The notes: a model not told the origin generated them from the sequence alone. A stretch of DNA of 64,000 nt from Laburnicola sp. R22_1 (GCA_014281115.1 JACONQ010000019.1:682001-746000); one strand, 5' to 3'. Shown: positions 33,286 through 44,319, counted from the first letter of the stretch. A program made the numbers and translations.

Positions 33286-33736
33286 ATGCACATCTTCCGC
33301 ATTGCGATTACGGCTCTAGCAACCCTCACCACTCTCGTTTCCACCGCGCCCTCAGAGCCCACTATGCCTACAAAACGCCGGACCTGTTCGGGCGGCAAGC
33401 CAGCTGGTGGAACAGTATGCGGCTGGGACTTGGTTAATCGCGGTGCGCCACTCCTTTCCCCATTTATCTCTAGCCTCCTCCTGACGCATTGGCGATCCTT
33501 TATATCCAACACACATACTTATCTACATGAACTCAGGATGGGACTACCAAACCCTACGCCGTTTCCTGTGCGAACAAACAGGAAAGTGTGATATGAACAG
33601 TGGCGATGTGTGGAACACGCTGTGGATGTGTACGGGAGACTATTCGGTTCTTGCCTTGAGTGTTTGTGGGGGACAGGACAGTTGTGTGATTGATAGGTTT
33701 AATTGGGCTTTTACGTGCAGAGGAGGGAGTTGCTAA
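33286..33736 (+). CDS. Small secreted cysteine-rich protein (effector-like)
   Basis: Exons 33286-33442 and 33537-33736, with a 94-nt intron, give 118 aa. Residues 1-20 form a classic signal peptide (MHIFRIAITALATLTTLVSTA), probably cleaved at STA/PS. The mature chain of about 97 residues has nine cysteines, several in the second exon, and is rich in Gly, Trp and Asp. One cysteine is left unpaired if disulfides form. I recognise no domain. Size, signal peptide and cysteine density fit apoplastic effectors or antimicrobial-type proteins of plant-associated Dothideomycetes, but that is inference. The ATG context (CCAAAATG) is good. Without splicing the frame runs past the donor and stops at about 33590, losing five cysteines, so the spliced form is preferred. 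Confidence 0.82.
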
Positions 33737-33887
33737 TGAGGAAGGGGAAGTCGCGGAGAAGGTTTTGGCGAAAAACTGAAGGCATTGATTGGGATTTGGG
33801 TGGGCTGGTATCTCTTCTTGGAAATGTTGGAGTCTCGCACTTGATCGGTGTAAATAATGTACACACTTTTGTTTCTACACATTAGGT

Positions 33888-34932
33888 TTACTCTTCTTCG
33901 CCTTGTAGAAAGTCTGAAACAGCTGTAGGGATGTTAGGTCTGAGATATAGTCTTTCAGGAAATATCACTTGCCTTTGATGAAAGCATCGGGTTTCTCGCT
34001 CACAACCCAATGGCCGGATTCTATATCCACCAGCTCAAACCTGGGGAAGAACCTGCCAATGATCGGCAGCGTCTCATCACTTACGTAATGGCTCTTCGTT
34101 CCGCGAATGAAGAGCGCCTTCTTACTAAACCGCGCGTCATCTGGGTTTGTGTACGGAAAGTCTGCCATGTCATCCAGAGCATCCGCCAGAATCCTCACCG
34201 GTATACGGAACTTGAGCGCCTGCGAAGGCTCCGGCCGAACCAGATTCGTAAGGAGAAATTGCCGCACGGGAAGCTCTGTTGCGTATGGCTGTAAGATTTC
34301 ATCCGCCTGTTTCTGGCTCATGGGCTTCGCGGCCTCGACTCGTCGCATGCCCTCTACGTACTTGGGAAAATCGCTTGTGAGGGCTGCGTCCACGGGGGCA
34401 TTGTCGACAGCGACGATATTGGCGCAGCAGTCTGGGTTGCGCAATGCCATCACCATGACCGTCTTCGCGCCCATGGAGTGGCCGATGAGGGTAGCTTCTT
34501 TTAGATTGTGTTTCTTTAGAAATCCTTCCACATCGTCGGCGATGGCCGTATAATTGTGTGTCTTGTCGTGCGGTGAGTCGCCGTGGTTGCGAAGGTCGAT
34601 AGCATAGACAGGGCGATTGAGGGTGCGAGCTAAGGCACTGTAGGCGACGCATCAGCACAGCGTTATAGCAGATATATGGCAATTCCTCACTTGCTGACAC
34701 TTCGGTTGTTCTTCTTGCTGCCGAACAGCCCGTGGAGCATCAGTATCGGCGCGCCCTTGGCTTCGCCACGCTCATCATGCAGCGAATATGCGAGGTCAAT
34801 TGCTCTGCAACTGGCAGACGCGTGAAACGAGCGCGTCCTTGATGGTATTTGTTCCCAGAATATCCGGTTCGTGTGTTTTGGGTGCAAGAGAGGCGCGTAG
34901 ATGGGCCGAAGCCCCTGATGGAGCGAGCGCAT
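33888..34932 (-). CDS. ABHD11/Imo32-like mitochondrial alpha/beta hydrolase
   Basis: The model joins 34932-34691, 34637-33973 and 33922-33888 (313 aa). The N-terminus (RSFHASASCRAIDLAYSLHDE region) looks like a mitochondrial presequence. Hydrolase features are the oxyanion-type LMLHGLFGSKKN, DLRNHGDSPH, the nucleophile elbow GHSMG (Ser about 135), an Asp-containing ADALDDM region and the catalytic His in ESGHWV (about 290). This is the ABHD11 / yeast Imo32 / Eat1 group; the substrate is unknown, and some members make or cleave esters. The last intron uses a GC donor (AAAG|GCAAGT, acceptor CAG at 33923). Only that choice gives a short C-terminal helix (AVSDFLQGEEE) of the expected type. Confidence 0.9.
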
Positions 34933-35225
34933 GGTGGTGGTGGTGTCGAAGATTTTCGGAGAAGGGCGGAATTCTTCCGATGTTGTCCGACGTCATCCTC
35001 GTGCAGATCCTTCAACCGATTCTATTTACTCATCATGAACAAAATATACATGTATACTCATAGCTATCATAAAAGCGCCAGTACAAGATATGGAAGGAAT
35101 AGGTGATAGTGGATTGACGTTTTCGACACTTTTGTGTTCATTGCAGTCTACAGAGAAGGCAGCCATTCTTTTGTCATATGCATTGAGTAACTGACAACAC
35201 TAGTCTCAGTCTTCTTCTTTCCTGA

Positions 35226-36317
35226 TCAAGGTCTTTGCCAAACATTTCTGAAGCGCTCATCGAGATCCTTGAAGAGCACCGATGCAGACAACTTCTCCCA
35301 ATCGTCCTCCACTACCGCCATCAAAATACTCACTCCGATGTCGACAAGCTTTTCCGTCTCTTCTCGATCCGCCCATTCCACGACTGTGGGCCAAAAAGCA
35401 ATATGAACAGCTCCATGTACCGCCATGCGTCTTATCCACTCTCTGCCGAGCATCGTCCTGTTCTCGGCTGTATCGTCCTCTCTCGCGGTAAAATACGCAT
35501 TCAGAAAAGCAGGAAGCAATCCTCGACCACCACGAAACCGATCTAGGAGAAATGCTTCAGCAGAAAACTGAGCAACGTCCGTAGCGCTGATTCCACGCCT
35601 AGAAATCTCCCAATCCACGATAGTGAGAGCGACATCTGATTCATCCTCGCCCTTGAATTTCACAAGAACGTTTCCTGGCCAGAAGTCTCCATGACATATG
35701 CACTCGTTATCCGTAGTAAGCTTGGCCCCGAACTCTTCGTTGATGCGTTTTGCAAAATCAACATCGTGAGCATAGTCCGAAAAGGTAGCCTCCAGATTCT
35801 TATACGAATACCCGTATACCGACAAGGCGATAGGATTGTTAGCCGCGAGATCCTTGCCGTCTGAAAGCGAAAGTGATGTCTGTGGAGAACACATATGTAC
35901 TGCAGCAATCCACGTGCCGAGCTCTTCCCCGATCTTCTTCACATCCAAACTGAGATCTGTGTAAGCCTTTTTCAACTCCCTTTCTCCACCATCCTCAATA
36001 CACAATAATTTCCTCTCGCGGTCGTAACTGTTGCAACCCACGACGTGTACGTCGGAGCTTGGAAGCTGCCTTTCCAAAAGTGAAGGTAAGACATTCAGCA
36101 CATGGTCTTCATAGTCCAAGCGGCTGGGATCGAAGGCGAAGTTCGTGTTGGAGTGTAAATAGGGCGCTGCATGCTTGTAGATGGCGGTCGCACCCGACGG
36201 GAAGGTTACGCGGTAGACGTAGTTTGCGGTGCCACCGGTGAGCAGGGTGACGGAGGTGTGCTTTATGAACTGGGATGTTAGGTAAGCGCTGAGGCCTTGC
36301 TCCGTGGTAAGTTGCAT
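35226..36317 (-). CDS. Aminoglycoside-phosphotransferase-fold kinase (APH family)
   Basis: Single exon, 363 aa. The protein-kinase-like fold is shown by the nucleotide loop TGGTANYVYRV (27-37) with the probable ATP-binding Lys48 in AIYKHA. The Brenner catalytic motif CHGDFWPGN is at about 208-216, and the metal-binding IVDWE has Asp at about 235. The pattern resembles fungal APH-domain proteins related to methylthioribose or homoserine kinases; the phosphate acceptor is unknown. It does not look like a drug-resistance gene. It lies tail-to-tail with nothing: both neighbours are on the same strand. Complete, with no sign of decay. Confidence 0.88.
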   Translation of the reverse strand: MQLTTEQGLSAYLTSQFIKHTSVTLLTGGTANYVYRVTFPSGATAIYKHAAPYLHSNTNFAFDPSRLDYEDHVLNVLPSLLERQLPSSDVHVVGCNSYDRERKLLCIEDGGERELKKAYTDLSLDVKKIGEELGTWIAAVHMCSPQTSLSLSDGKDLAANNPIALSVYGYSYKNLEATFSDYAHDVDFAKRINEEFGAKLTTDNECICHGDFWPGNVLVKFKGEDESDVALTIVDWEISRRGISATDVAQFSAEAFLLDRFRGGRGLLPAFLNAYFTAREDDTAENRTMLGREWIRRMAVHGAVHIAFWPTVVEWADREETEKLVDIGVSILMAVVEDDWEKLSASVLFKDLDERFRNVWQRP

Positions 36318-37001
36318 GGTAGTCGTTATGATCTGCGTTTCGATGTGCGTTGAGAGCGAGCTTTATACGCTAAGAATATCCGTGAAGCCGAGCCGCTCCG
36401 CTTTGAGTCACTTAGCACACAGATTGGTTACACCGTCGCATTTGGTGGCTGGACGAGGAATATCATGAAGTTCGGATTATTGCGATGATGTAGAGTGAGT
36501 CATCTGCCAAGTCCTGCAGAGTGAATCGTCTTTACTATATCCGTTAACGCTAACGCCCCTGGCGCTCTAGCGTGGAAGTGTGGAGTAGGTGTGACCACGC
36601 GGCAGCCTCGCGAATCTAAAAGCCTAGCTTCCCGCCCGTGTGGAGATAAATTGAGTGGAATCTGGAATTTTGCCGTTCCTCGCCAGGAAAGCGAATATGA
36701 ACTTTGTCGTAAGCGGGAAGCATTTTAGGCTTGGGCCTGGCCGCGCCCGTACGACGTCATATATCCATTAGGTGCCCAAAAAGTGCAACTAAAACGAGCC
36801 TGGCCATATTTTTTAATACCGGCTCCAACAACCTGTTGTGAGTTGTGCGAGAGGACAGCCGGGATATACGGCCCGCATCTCGAGAATTTCATGCCAATAA
36901 CAACAAACAGCACTCGGGAACCTGACTTGTTACGAGGTGAATTGCCAGGTATCTTGGAAGGGGGATAAACAATCTTGCCCTTGACGCCAAGAAGACGCAA
37001 A
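36318..37001. other. Intergenic between two minus-strand genes
   Basis: About 680 bp, comprising the promoter of the APH-family kinase and the 3' flank of RPF1. A 91-codon open frame in the right half lacks any recognised similarity, and I do not call it. Confidence 0.5.
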
Positions 37002-38582
37002 TTACATATTGAATCGCGTTCTTTGCTTTTCCGTTCCGGCTTTCCATTGCCACTCCTGGCCGCTCTTCCATTGTATACCCCTATCTATCCGCCTCAGCTT
37101 CAGCGTGCATCGCGGGCCGGTCTCTTGGAGACCGACCTTGATGTCTTCGACTCCTTTTACAGGAAGGCCGTCTGTCCCAACCACACTTTTCTAGAAGATA
37201 CTGGCATTAGTAATGTTCCAAGGAAGCCTTGTAGTGTATAGTTACCTCCGTGGTCCTTTTGTCGCGGAAAACATAACGATGGCGGCGTAGGAAAATGTAA
37301 TCGCGTTGATTATGCAGTGTAACTACGGTTCTGCCGTGCAGCTCCGGTTGAGCCGGGAACATTCCTTTGAATAGATCTAAGCGTTGATGCAAGTCAGTGT
37401 AGTTCTTGGCGGCAGATACGCTAGGATCCCACGTACGTGCCGTCAACATTCCCAAGGGCGTGCGGAAGTTGTTCAATACGAGCTCAGGGTTGAAACCCTG
37501 ATCTTTTCCGTGGCCGGGCAGCTATACAAGATGCTGTTAACGTTTGAAAAATCTGCAGCCATGTTTTACTGACTTTTTTGCCTTCAACCCAGTTGGATAT
37601 ACTGACTTAAGATCCCAGTCAGTATAAGTACACAAGCTGGAGAGAAGGGACATACGTACAGTGGAAATGAGGACCTGCAGGTAGCAACACAATGTCAAGG
37701 CCGTCAGGTTCTTTGGCGTGATGGGCTTCCATGAGAATAACAAGAGCAGTGTAGTCGCGATTACTAGCAAATTTGGCTATTTCGCGGACGCTGTATTTAT
37801 GAGCGTGGGCATGAGCTGTCCGGCGGATATATGTGCTATTCGGGAATAGGGTAGTCAAAATCTGATTTATTAGCTTTGTTACTTTCTAAGCTTATTGTGT
37901 TTACCTTCGCCTCGTGGTGGAGGGTAGAAGAAAGACTCGTCGTCACAAGAATCTTGGGCGTTTCTGGTGGGCTGAAGACTGCAGGGAATTTTTGTTTTAG
38001 GAATTCAGGAGATATGTCCATATTGGTGGCGGTTGACATGGTAGGACTTGCGGCTCGCTTCGGTGGCTCTGGTTTCCGTTTCGGTCTCGAGGGCGCAGAC
38101 TCCGAGTCTGACGCGTCATCTGATGCGTCGCCTTGTGTGTCTGAATCTGATTCAAGCATGCTGTCTGCCTCGTCCTCTAGCTCTCCATCTTGCTCGTGTC
38201 CCTCGTCGTCGCGTTTCTTCAGCTTCTCCAACAGGCCTTCCTCTCCCTCTCCGCCATCATCTTCCCCACGCTCAGCGGCTTCCTGCTCCAGCTTGCGTTT
38301 CTTCGCCAGGCGCTCCACGTCTATCGCCCACCCCAGCGCATCTTCCTCGTCGCCTACGTTCTCGGTGTCCCAGGCTCGCTTGCTCTCAATCGTTGTGGGT
38401 ATGTTGCGGGCCTGTCGCTCTTGCCGGAGCGAAGGATCTTTGGCTTCTTCGCGCTTTCGACGGAAACGCTCGTCTCGCTTCTGGCTCTCTTTGCCTTTCT
38501 TGAGTGCCAGGTATGCGCTCTGGCGGCGCAGCTTGTTCTTTGGCTTCACGCCGCCGGGCGTTGCGTTCTTGGACGAAGCCAT
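37002..38582 (-). CDS. RPF1: Ribosome production factor 1 (Brix domain)
   Basis: A nucleolar factor for 60S subunit assembly; Brix proteins bind pre-rRNA. Six exons: 38582-37905, 37861-37660, 37605-37574, 37521-37437, 37376-37246 and 37190-37002 (438 aa), with five introns of 43-60 nt, all in phase. The first half is highly charged, with a basic N-terminus and an acidic Asp/Glu/Ser tract. The Brix domain starts at KILVTTSLSSTLHHEAK and includes FPNSTYIRRTAH, FSISNWVEGKKLPGHG and LNNFRTPLGMLTAHLF. It continues with VVTLHNQRDYIFLRRHRYVF and ends in GPRCTLKLRRID and KQRTRFNM. Splicing was fixed by matching the conserved Brix sequence. One intron has an unusual GTCAGT donor and another a TTAAG acceptor. 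Confidence 0.95.
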
Positions 38583-38861
38583 GGCGAGGGGGGGCTTTGG
38601 AGCAGGGTCAGAAGGGTGTCAAGCGCACACGGCCAGATGTGGGGAGAGCACAGGAGCTGCGCGTGTGCACGGGAAGCAATGCTGGAAATTTTGGCGGGGC
38701 GGCGTTTCTTTCCGCCGAGGGGCTCTTGGCGTGTGCAGAACCAGTCAGAGGTCGAGGCGCCGCAAGATGGAAAGGTCCCTTTGCCCATGCATCTGTAATA
38801 TATTGTGTATCAGGTTTTCATTTCCTTTTCAGCCTTCCCTGTCAAGGCGGAGGTAGCGTGT
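38583..38861. promoter_or_regulatory. 279-bp bidirectional promoter RPF1 / GRS1
   Basis: The ribosome-assembly and glycyl-tRNA synthetase start codons face away from each other with only 279 bp between them. The spacer holds a GC-rich half next to RPF1, a GGAAATTTTGG stretch in the middle (reminiscent of, but not a full match to, the yeast RRPE element) and a pyrimidine-rich half next to GRS1. Shared control of two translation-related genes is inference. Confidence 0.6.
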
Positions 38862-41268
38862 ATGTGTCGGCTGTCGAGAGCGGCGCGCGCTAGTTGCTGG
38901 TCTTCTCTGCGTGAACCCTTTTCTAACAATACCCCGCCTCGCCGTGTTTATTCCGCCCGCAGCTTCACCACAACCCCGCCCCACCACCGCGCCCAGGTCT
39001 TCAAGAAGAAGCAGAAGCAGCAGACCGCCGCCATGTCCAAGGACATGACCACCCTCAAGGGCAAGCCCTTTGACAGGGCGTCGCTCGAGTCGCTCATGAA
39101 GGTAACGTGGTAGCTCGAGGACCGCCTCGCCGAGTCACACTGACAGCCCCCAGCGCCGAATGTTCTACACCCCTTCCTTCGACATCTACGGCGGCGTTTC
39201 CGGCCTCTACGACTACGGGCCTGCCGGCACTGCCCTGACGAACAACATTGTCGACGCCTGGAGGAAACACTTTGTGTTGCGGGAAAACATGCTTGAAGGT
39301 GGAGCGCACGCGACTGTGGCAAAGACACCATCTGACTTGAGCTAGTGGACTGCACCATGTTGACCCCGTACGAAGTACTGAAGACGTCTGGCCACGTGGA
39401 CAAGTTCGCCGACTGGATGTGCAAAGACCCCAAGACGGGCGAGATTTTCCGCGCCGACCACCTCGTCGAGGAAGTGCTCGAGGCACGGTTAAAGGGCGAC
39501 AAGGAGGCGCGCGGCCAGAAAGCCGACGTGGAAGAGGAGGACCCCAAGAAGAAAAAGAAGAAGGTCAAGAGCATCACTGCGGTAAAGATGGACGATGCTA
39601 TGGTGCAAGAGTACGAGGAGGTCCTGGCAAAGATTGACAACTACAACGGCGAAGAGCTGGGCTTGCTTATGAAGAAATATGACATCCGCAATCCTGCAAA
39701 CAACGGTGAGCTACTGCCACCCGTCGCCTTCAACCTCATGTTCCAGACCTCGATTGGCCCGTCCTCGAACCTCCCCGGTTACCTTCGCCCAGAGACGGCC
39801 CAGGGCCAGTTCCTCAACTTTGCGAAGCTCCTCGACTTCAATCAGCAACAGATGCCCTTTGCCTCCGCTTCCATTGGCAAATCTTTTCGCAACGAAATCT
39901 CTCCGCGTTCCGGCCTACTGCGAGTGCGAGAGTTCTTGATGGCTGAGATTGAGCATTTTGTCGATCCCGAGGGTGGCAAGAAGCATCCCCACTTTGACGA
40001 GGTCAAAGATGTCGAGCTTGAGCTTCTCAACCGTGAAGTGCAACTTTCCGGCAAGACCCACGTCGAGACGACAAAGATTGGCAAGGCCGTTGAGACCGGC
40101 CTCGTTGACAACGAGACACTTGGCTACTTCCTTGCGCGCATCCAGCTTTTCCTCCTCAAGATCGGTGTCGATCCTAAAAAGATTCGATTCCGGCAACACA
40201 TGGCTAATGAAATGGCACATTATGCGGCCGACTGTTGGGATGCCGAGCTTTTGACCTCCTACGGCTGGATTGAATGCGTGGGTTGTGCCGACCGTAGCGC
40301 ATACGATCTGTCTGTGCACATGAAAAAGACAGGCGCGCCGCTCGTGGTGCGCGAGCCTCGCAAGGAACCTCTGAAGATCGAAGAATGGCGGTGCGAGCTC
40401 GACAAGAAGAAGTTTGGTCCAAGGTTCAAGAAGGACGGCAAGACGGTGGAAGCTGCGATCGAAGCTCTCTCACAAGATCTTCGTGAGAAGTTGTCCGTCG
40501 ATCTGGAAAAAGAAGGCAAGATCGTGATCGACGTTCCAGGTGTTGGTGATGGAAATGTCGAAGTGCCACAGGAACTGATCACAATTGAAAAGCGGACGCG
40601 CGTGGAGAACGTGAGGGAATACACGCCCAACGTTATTGAGCCGTCATTTGGTATTGGCCGGATTTTCTACGTGAGCACCCCTCGCAGTCTACAAGAAAGA
40701 TTATAACTGACAAACCACGCAGGCTCTTTGCGAGCACTCTTACTGGACACGTGAGCAGGATGAGGCGCGTGGTGTGTTGTCTTTCCCGCCTACGGTCGCA
40801 CCAACGAAAGTCCTCATCGTCCCCTTGAGCTCGCACAGTGACTTCAAGCCTTTCGTACGAAAACTGAGCAACACGCTCCAGGACATTGGCGTCTCCAGTC
40901 GGGTGGATGACTCGGGCGCATCTATCGGCAAACGATATTCTGTAGGATTATGCTCCTGTCCACAACGTAATGATTGGCGATGCACTGCTAATCTATCGAA
41001 CAGCGCAACGACGAGCTCGGTACACCCTTGGGCATTACAATCGACGTAAGTTGTCACGTATGTGTGCGACGTCCCAGAAACTAACATGGGGTAGTTCCAA
41101 TCCGTCAAGGATAACACCTTTACGCTGCGGGACCGAGACTCAACGGAACAAGTGCGCGCCAGCCTCGATGACATCTGCAAGGCCATCTCTGGTCTTGTCA
41201 ACGGCACCGAGCAGTGGGAGGACGTTGCGAAGCGACTGCCCAAGTTCGAGGGCCAAGAGGTGGATTAA
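38862..41268 (+). CDS. GRS1: Glycyl-tRNA synthetase, dual-targeted
   Basis: Charges tRNA-Gly; class II synthetase. Exons 38862-39101, 39154-39298, 39346-40670, 40723-40941, 41004-41045 and 41095-41268 give 714 aa in phase. The first ATG begins an Arg/Ser-rich mitochondrial presequence. A second in-frame ATG at 39033 (MSKDMTTLKG) would give the cytosolic form. Core motifs: MFYTPSFDIYGGVSGLYDYGPAG, ENMLEVDCTML across intron 2, FRNEISPRSGLLRVREFLMAE (class II motif 2), SFGIGRIFYALCEHSYW (motif 3) and the anticodon-binding domain from KVLIVPLSSHSDF to the end. A Lys-rich insert lies near residue 190. The small 42-nt exon restores RNDELGTPLGITID. Confidence 0.95.
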
Positions 41269-41760
41269 ATACTTAGATACTTTTCCCTTTTTTCCCAATA
41301 GATTTAGTCTACACCTTACATATTTATCTTCGTAGCTATATTGTCTTTACACATTTCCAAGTAGTACTTGTCGCTAATTCAAAAAGCTTGTTATCTTTAT
41401 ATATTCCTTACATCTATTGTGTTATTTCAAACAAAAATAGAAGAATAGATAGGTAAATAGGAAAAACGCATCAAGCTTCTTTGTAGTATATCAGACGATG
41501 GACGTTGCCGATTAGATGCATAATATGCCTCTGCTTCCCTTCCAAATGCTCCATCCGCAGACCACCATTGTCGTCTACAGAAAGCCGTGGGTGTTTAATC
41601 TGTCCACTACGCAATCTAAGAAATGCCCGTCACCAGGCGATGCAACAATTCGCGAGGCCTTTAGCTAGAAAGTTAGAGTCTATTTAACATTACCTATCCT
41701 AGGGTAACTTATAGTACTTAGACTTTTGTCATGTAAATCTTAAAAAGGCCTAACAAATTA
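41269..41760. other. GRS1 3' flank and right boundary of the gene island
   Basis: About 490 bp that become progressively AT-rich. No gene is seen. Normal composition persists briefly at 41761-41815, just before the minisatellite. Confidence 0.6.
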
Positions 41761-41815
41761 TCACACCACCTGGTGCCGTCTCGTTGCCACACCTCGAGCG
41801 CCAACTGTCTGCCGC

Positions 41816-42090
41816 TGCGAAGGTGTCTACTACTGCAAAGGTGTTTGCTACTATAAAGGTGTCTGCTACTATAAAAGTAGCTATTACTATAAAGGTAGCT
41901 ACTACTATAAAGATAGTTACTATTATAAAAATAACTACTATTATAACAGTAGATATTATTATAAAAGTAATTATTATTATAAAAGTAGCTATTATTATAA
42001 ATATAAATATTATTATAAAAGTAGCTAATATTATAAAGATAGCTACTACTATAAAGATAGCTATTATTATAAAAGTAATTACTATCATAG
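41816..42090 (+). repeat. 18-bp minisatellite, first segment (hexapeptide-coding frame)
   Basis: About 15 units of an 18-bp repeat, from the little-mutated GCGAAGGTGTCTACTACT to decayed ATAAAAGTAGCTATTATT. The plus-strand frame stays open and spells six-residue units of the type AKVSTT, drifting to IKVATT and IKIAII. Further segments of the same array occur at about 42203-42293, 43148-43181, 45950-46007 and 63501-63790, always at the edge of a transposon. They were probably one continuous array before the insertions. Confidence 0.88.
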
Positions 42091-42200
42091 TTTTGTTTTT
42101 ATAACTAAGGAGTTTCTAATAAAAATATTATAATAATAGTAGTTATTTCTCCTACTATTATTAACATAAAAAGCGTTTTAAGATAGTGTTAATAAAAAGA
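42091..42200 (-). mobile_element. Element A, 5'-truncated copy within the minisatellite
   Basis: A T-run followed by a RIP-altered ACTAAGGAGTTTCTAATAA marks the A-tail end of element A, about 110 bp long. Minisatellite units lie on both sides, so it inserted into the array. A target duplication cannot be told from the repeat itself. Confidence 0.6.
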
Positions 42201-42293
42201 AGATATTACTATTATAAAAGTAGCTATTATTATAAAAATAGCTACTATTATAAAAATAATTGTTATTATAAAAATAGTTATTATTATAAATAT

Positions 42294-43147
42294 TAAAATA
42301 GATTACGTAATATAGTTATAATATAGTAAAAGATAAATAGATAGTAATATAATAAGTATAAAATACTTATATAATAAAGTAGATAGTATTCTTAAGATAA
42401 ATAGTAAGATAACTAACTTAGATAGTTTTTCTAGTTTAGGGGTTTAGCTTATTTATATAGATAATTTACGTAACTATATATATACTAGAAAGTTATTAAG
42501 TTCTACGTTAGAAAACTAATAGTTCTTTATCTAAAATTACGCAATAATACGTAATTAATAAGATAAAGAAAATTCTAAAGTCTAGACTTTCTAGACTATC
42601 TGTTTACGTCTAATCTTAAACTAGATAATAAGCTAAAAGGTAAGTAACTACTTATTACACTACTATATAATCTATAGTATAAACTATATAATAGATAATA
42701 CGTATTACTATAATATAAAAGCTTAATAAAGTAAAATTACTTTTAGCTTTATATTTTAATAATAAAAGTAGTTATTATTATTAAAGATCTTTGTAATTGT
42801 AAAGATTCTAACTAAGGTTAAGTTCGCACTATACATAGAGAGAAGTAAAATAAAAGACACTATAACCTAGTACCTAATATATAGTAGTAGTAACAAAATA
42901 TATATATAAAATAATAATAATGTTATTATTAATATTCTACACAATAGCATTAACAATAGTAGTTAATAGACAGTTTACTATTTGGCACAACTAAGTCATA
43001 GTTAGGTTAGCTGCTATTATAATTATTATTGTTATTATTATAGTAAAAAATATTATTAAAGAAATTATTAATTACGTAACACGATAGTTAGTTAAATAGT
43101 TAGCCTAGAATTACGTAATATTATAGATTAACACTAGGGAGAGATAG
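42294..43147. other. Unassigned RIP-mutated segment with recurrent TTACGTAA
   Basis: About 850 bp between two minisatellite pieces, therefore probably another insertion. ATTACGTAA or TTACGTAA recurs near 42303, 42466, 42548, 43073 and 43120, including close to both ends, but I found no clear LTR, TIR or coding motif. Family unknown. Confidence 0.45.
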
Positions 43148-43183
43148 TTATTATTATAAAAGTAGCTACTACTATAGTAAAAT

Positions 43184-44319
43184 GTGTTGGCTTGCCGAAC
43201 ACCTTTTTTAACCTGTTTTTTTAGTTTGAGGTTAAAGTAGGTTAAGATAGAAGATTATTATATACTACTATGTATAGTATCTAATTCTAATTAAAGACTA
43301 ATATTAAATATTTAGTAATGCAATAACAGTTTAAACTTACTTACACTCCTTAATACCTATAAGCTCCTAGTTCTAATATAAGGTTTACTTATAGCGTATA
43401 TAGCACACCTAGCTTATTACTACTACTATTATTAGTTATCTAAGCTTACATGCCGCTTATACAGCGTACTTACTTAGATAAGCTAACTTAATAGTAATAA
43501 TAGTAATAATAGCTAGAAGAATCTTATGGATCTATATAATGCTCTTATTATACTAGAGCTTATTAATAAAGACCTTATTCTTCTTCTTTTCCGTCCCCTT
43601 TTAGAGGATTCTATTACTAATAAGGAGTAATTATATCTACTAGTGTAGGAATACAATTGTTTTATTCTTAGTAAACTAGACTAGCTGCTAACCTAACTAG
43701 TAGATAAGAATAGCCTTATAAATAGTTAAGTATATCTATTCCTTACGCTAGATAAGTATCTTATAGATAGAATAGAACTCTAGCGTAGTTATTATCTAGG
43801 TAATAGTTATATAGAACTCTAGCGTATAATTTATAGTATTAGTAAGTACCTTAGTATTAGTAAGACTACTATTAATATCTAGGTAGATAGTAGGGTGTAA
43901 AGAGATAGTGGGAGATTTATTAAGGATAACCTTAATATAGTAATAGAGCGATAGTGTATCTAGTATATATTAATCTTATTCTACTTATAAGAAATAGTAT
44001 ATACCTATTAATATATCTTGTGTTATTTGTAATAATTAGAATAGTAGGAGATAGAAATAGATAACTATAGCGTAGCAGCACTAAAGCTATTTTATTTACA
44101 CTTTCCTAAACTTCTAAGTAGCCTCTTTATAAAAAATTTGCTTATAGGAGCAGTCTTGCGCTAAGACTACTAAGCTTACTTAGTAGTTTAAACGCGCATT
44201 TTTATAACTACCTTCTTACGCTTTTTTTAATTACTAAGCAGGAGGCTCTGCTTTTTTATTATGTTATGTGAGATAAAAGCCTTTGTTGTCCTACCCCTAG
44301 GTAGTTAATTTAACGTTAC
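43184..44319 (+). mobile_element. Element B, full-length copy (1136 bp)
   Basis: Starts GTGTTGGCTTGCCGAACACC (just after the duplication) and ends TTTAACGTTAC, the mutated CGCCAC end. It is flanked by ATAGTAAAAT at 43174-43183 and 44320-44329. It is the reverse complement of the left copy at 8275-9486. Internal broken frames share peptide stretches with element A. No reverse transcriptase or transposase motif is recognisable, so it may be non-autonomous or encode an unknown protein. Confidence 0.75.

Noticed and set aside
36725..37000. 91-codon minus-strand frame between RPF1 and the APH kinase
   Set aside because: No recognised domain, abuts the RPF1 stop, no promoter space; treated as 3' flank.
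37876..38856. Ser-rich 326-codon plus-strand frame
   Set aside because: Antisense shadow of the charged N-terminal half of RPF1, whose Brix homology and splicing are unambiguous.
10696..41268. A secondary-metabolite or other functional gene cluster
   Set aside because: Only one transcription factor and one SDR-like enzyme occur, separated by VPS45. No backbone synthase, P450 or transporter is present; the other genes are housekeeping.
41750..42104. Hydrophobic Ile/Val-rich minus-strand frame as a membrane protein
   Set aside because: Complement of the RIP-mutated 18-bp minisatellite; the Ile/Val content reflects ATT/ATA-rich DNA.
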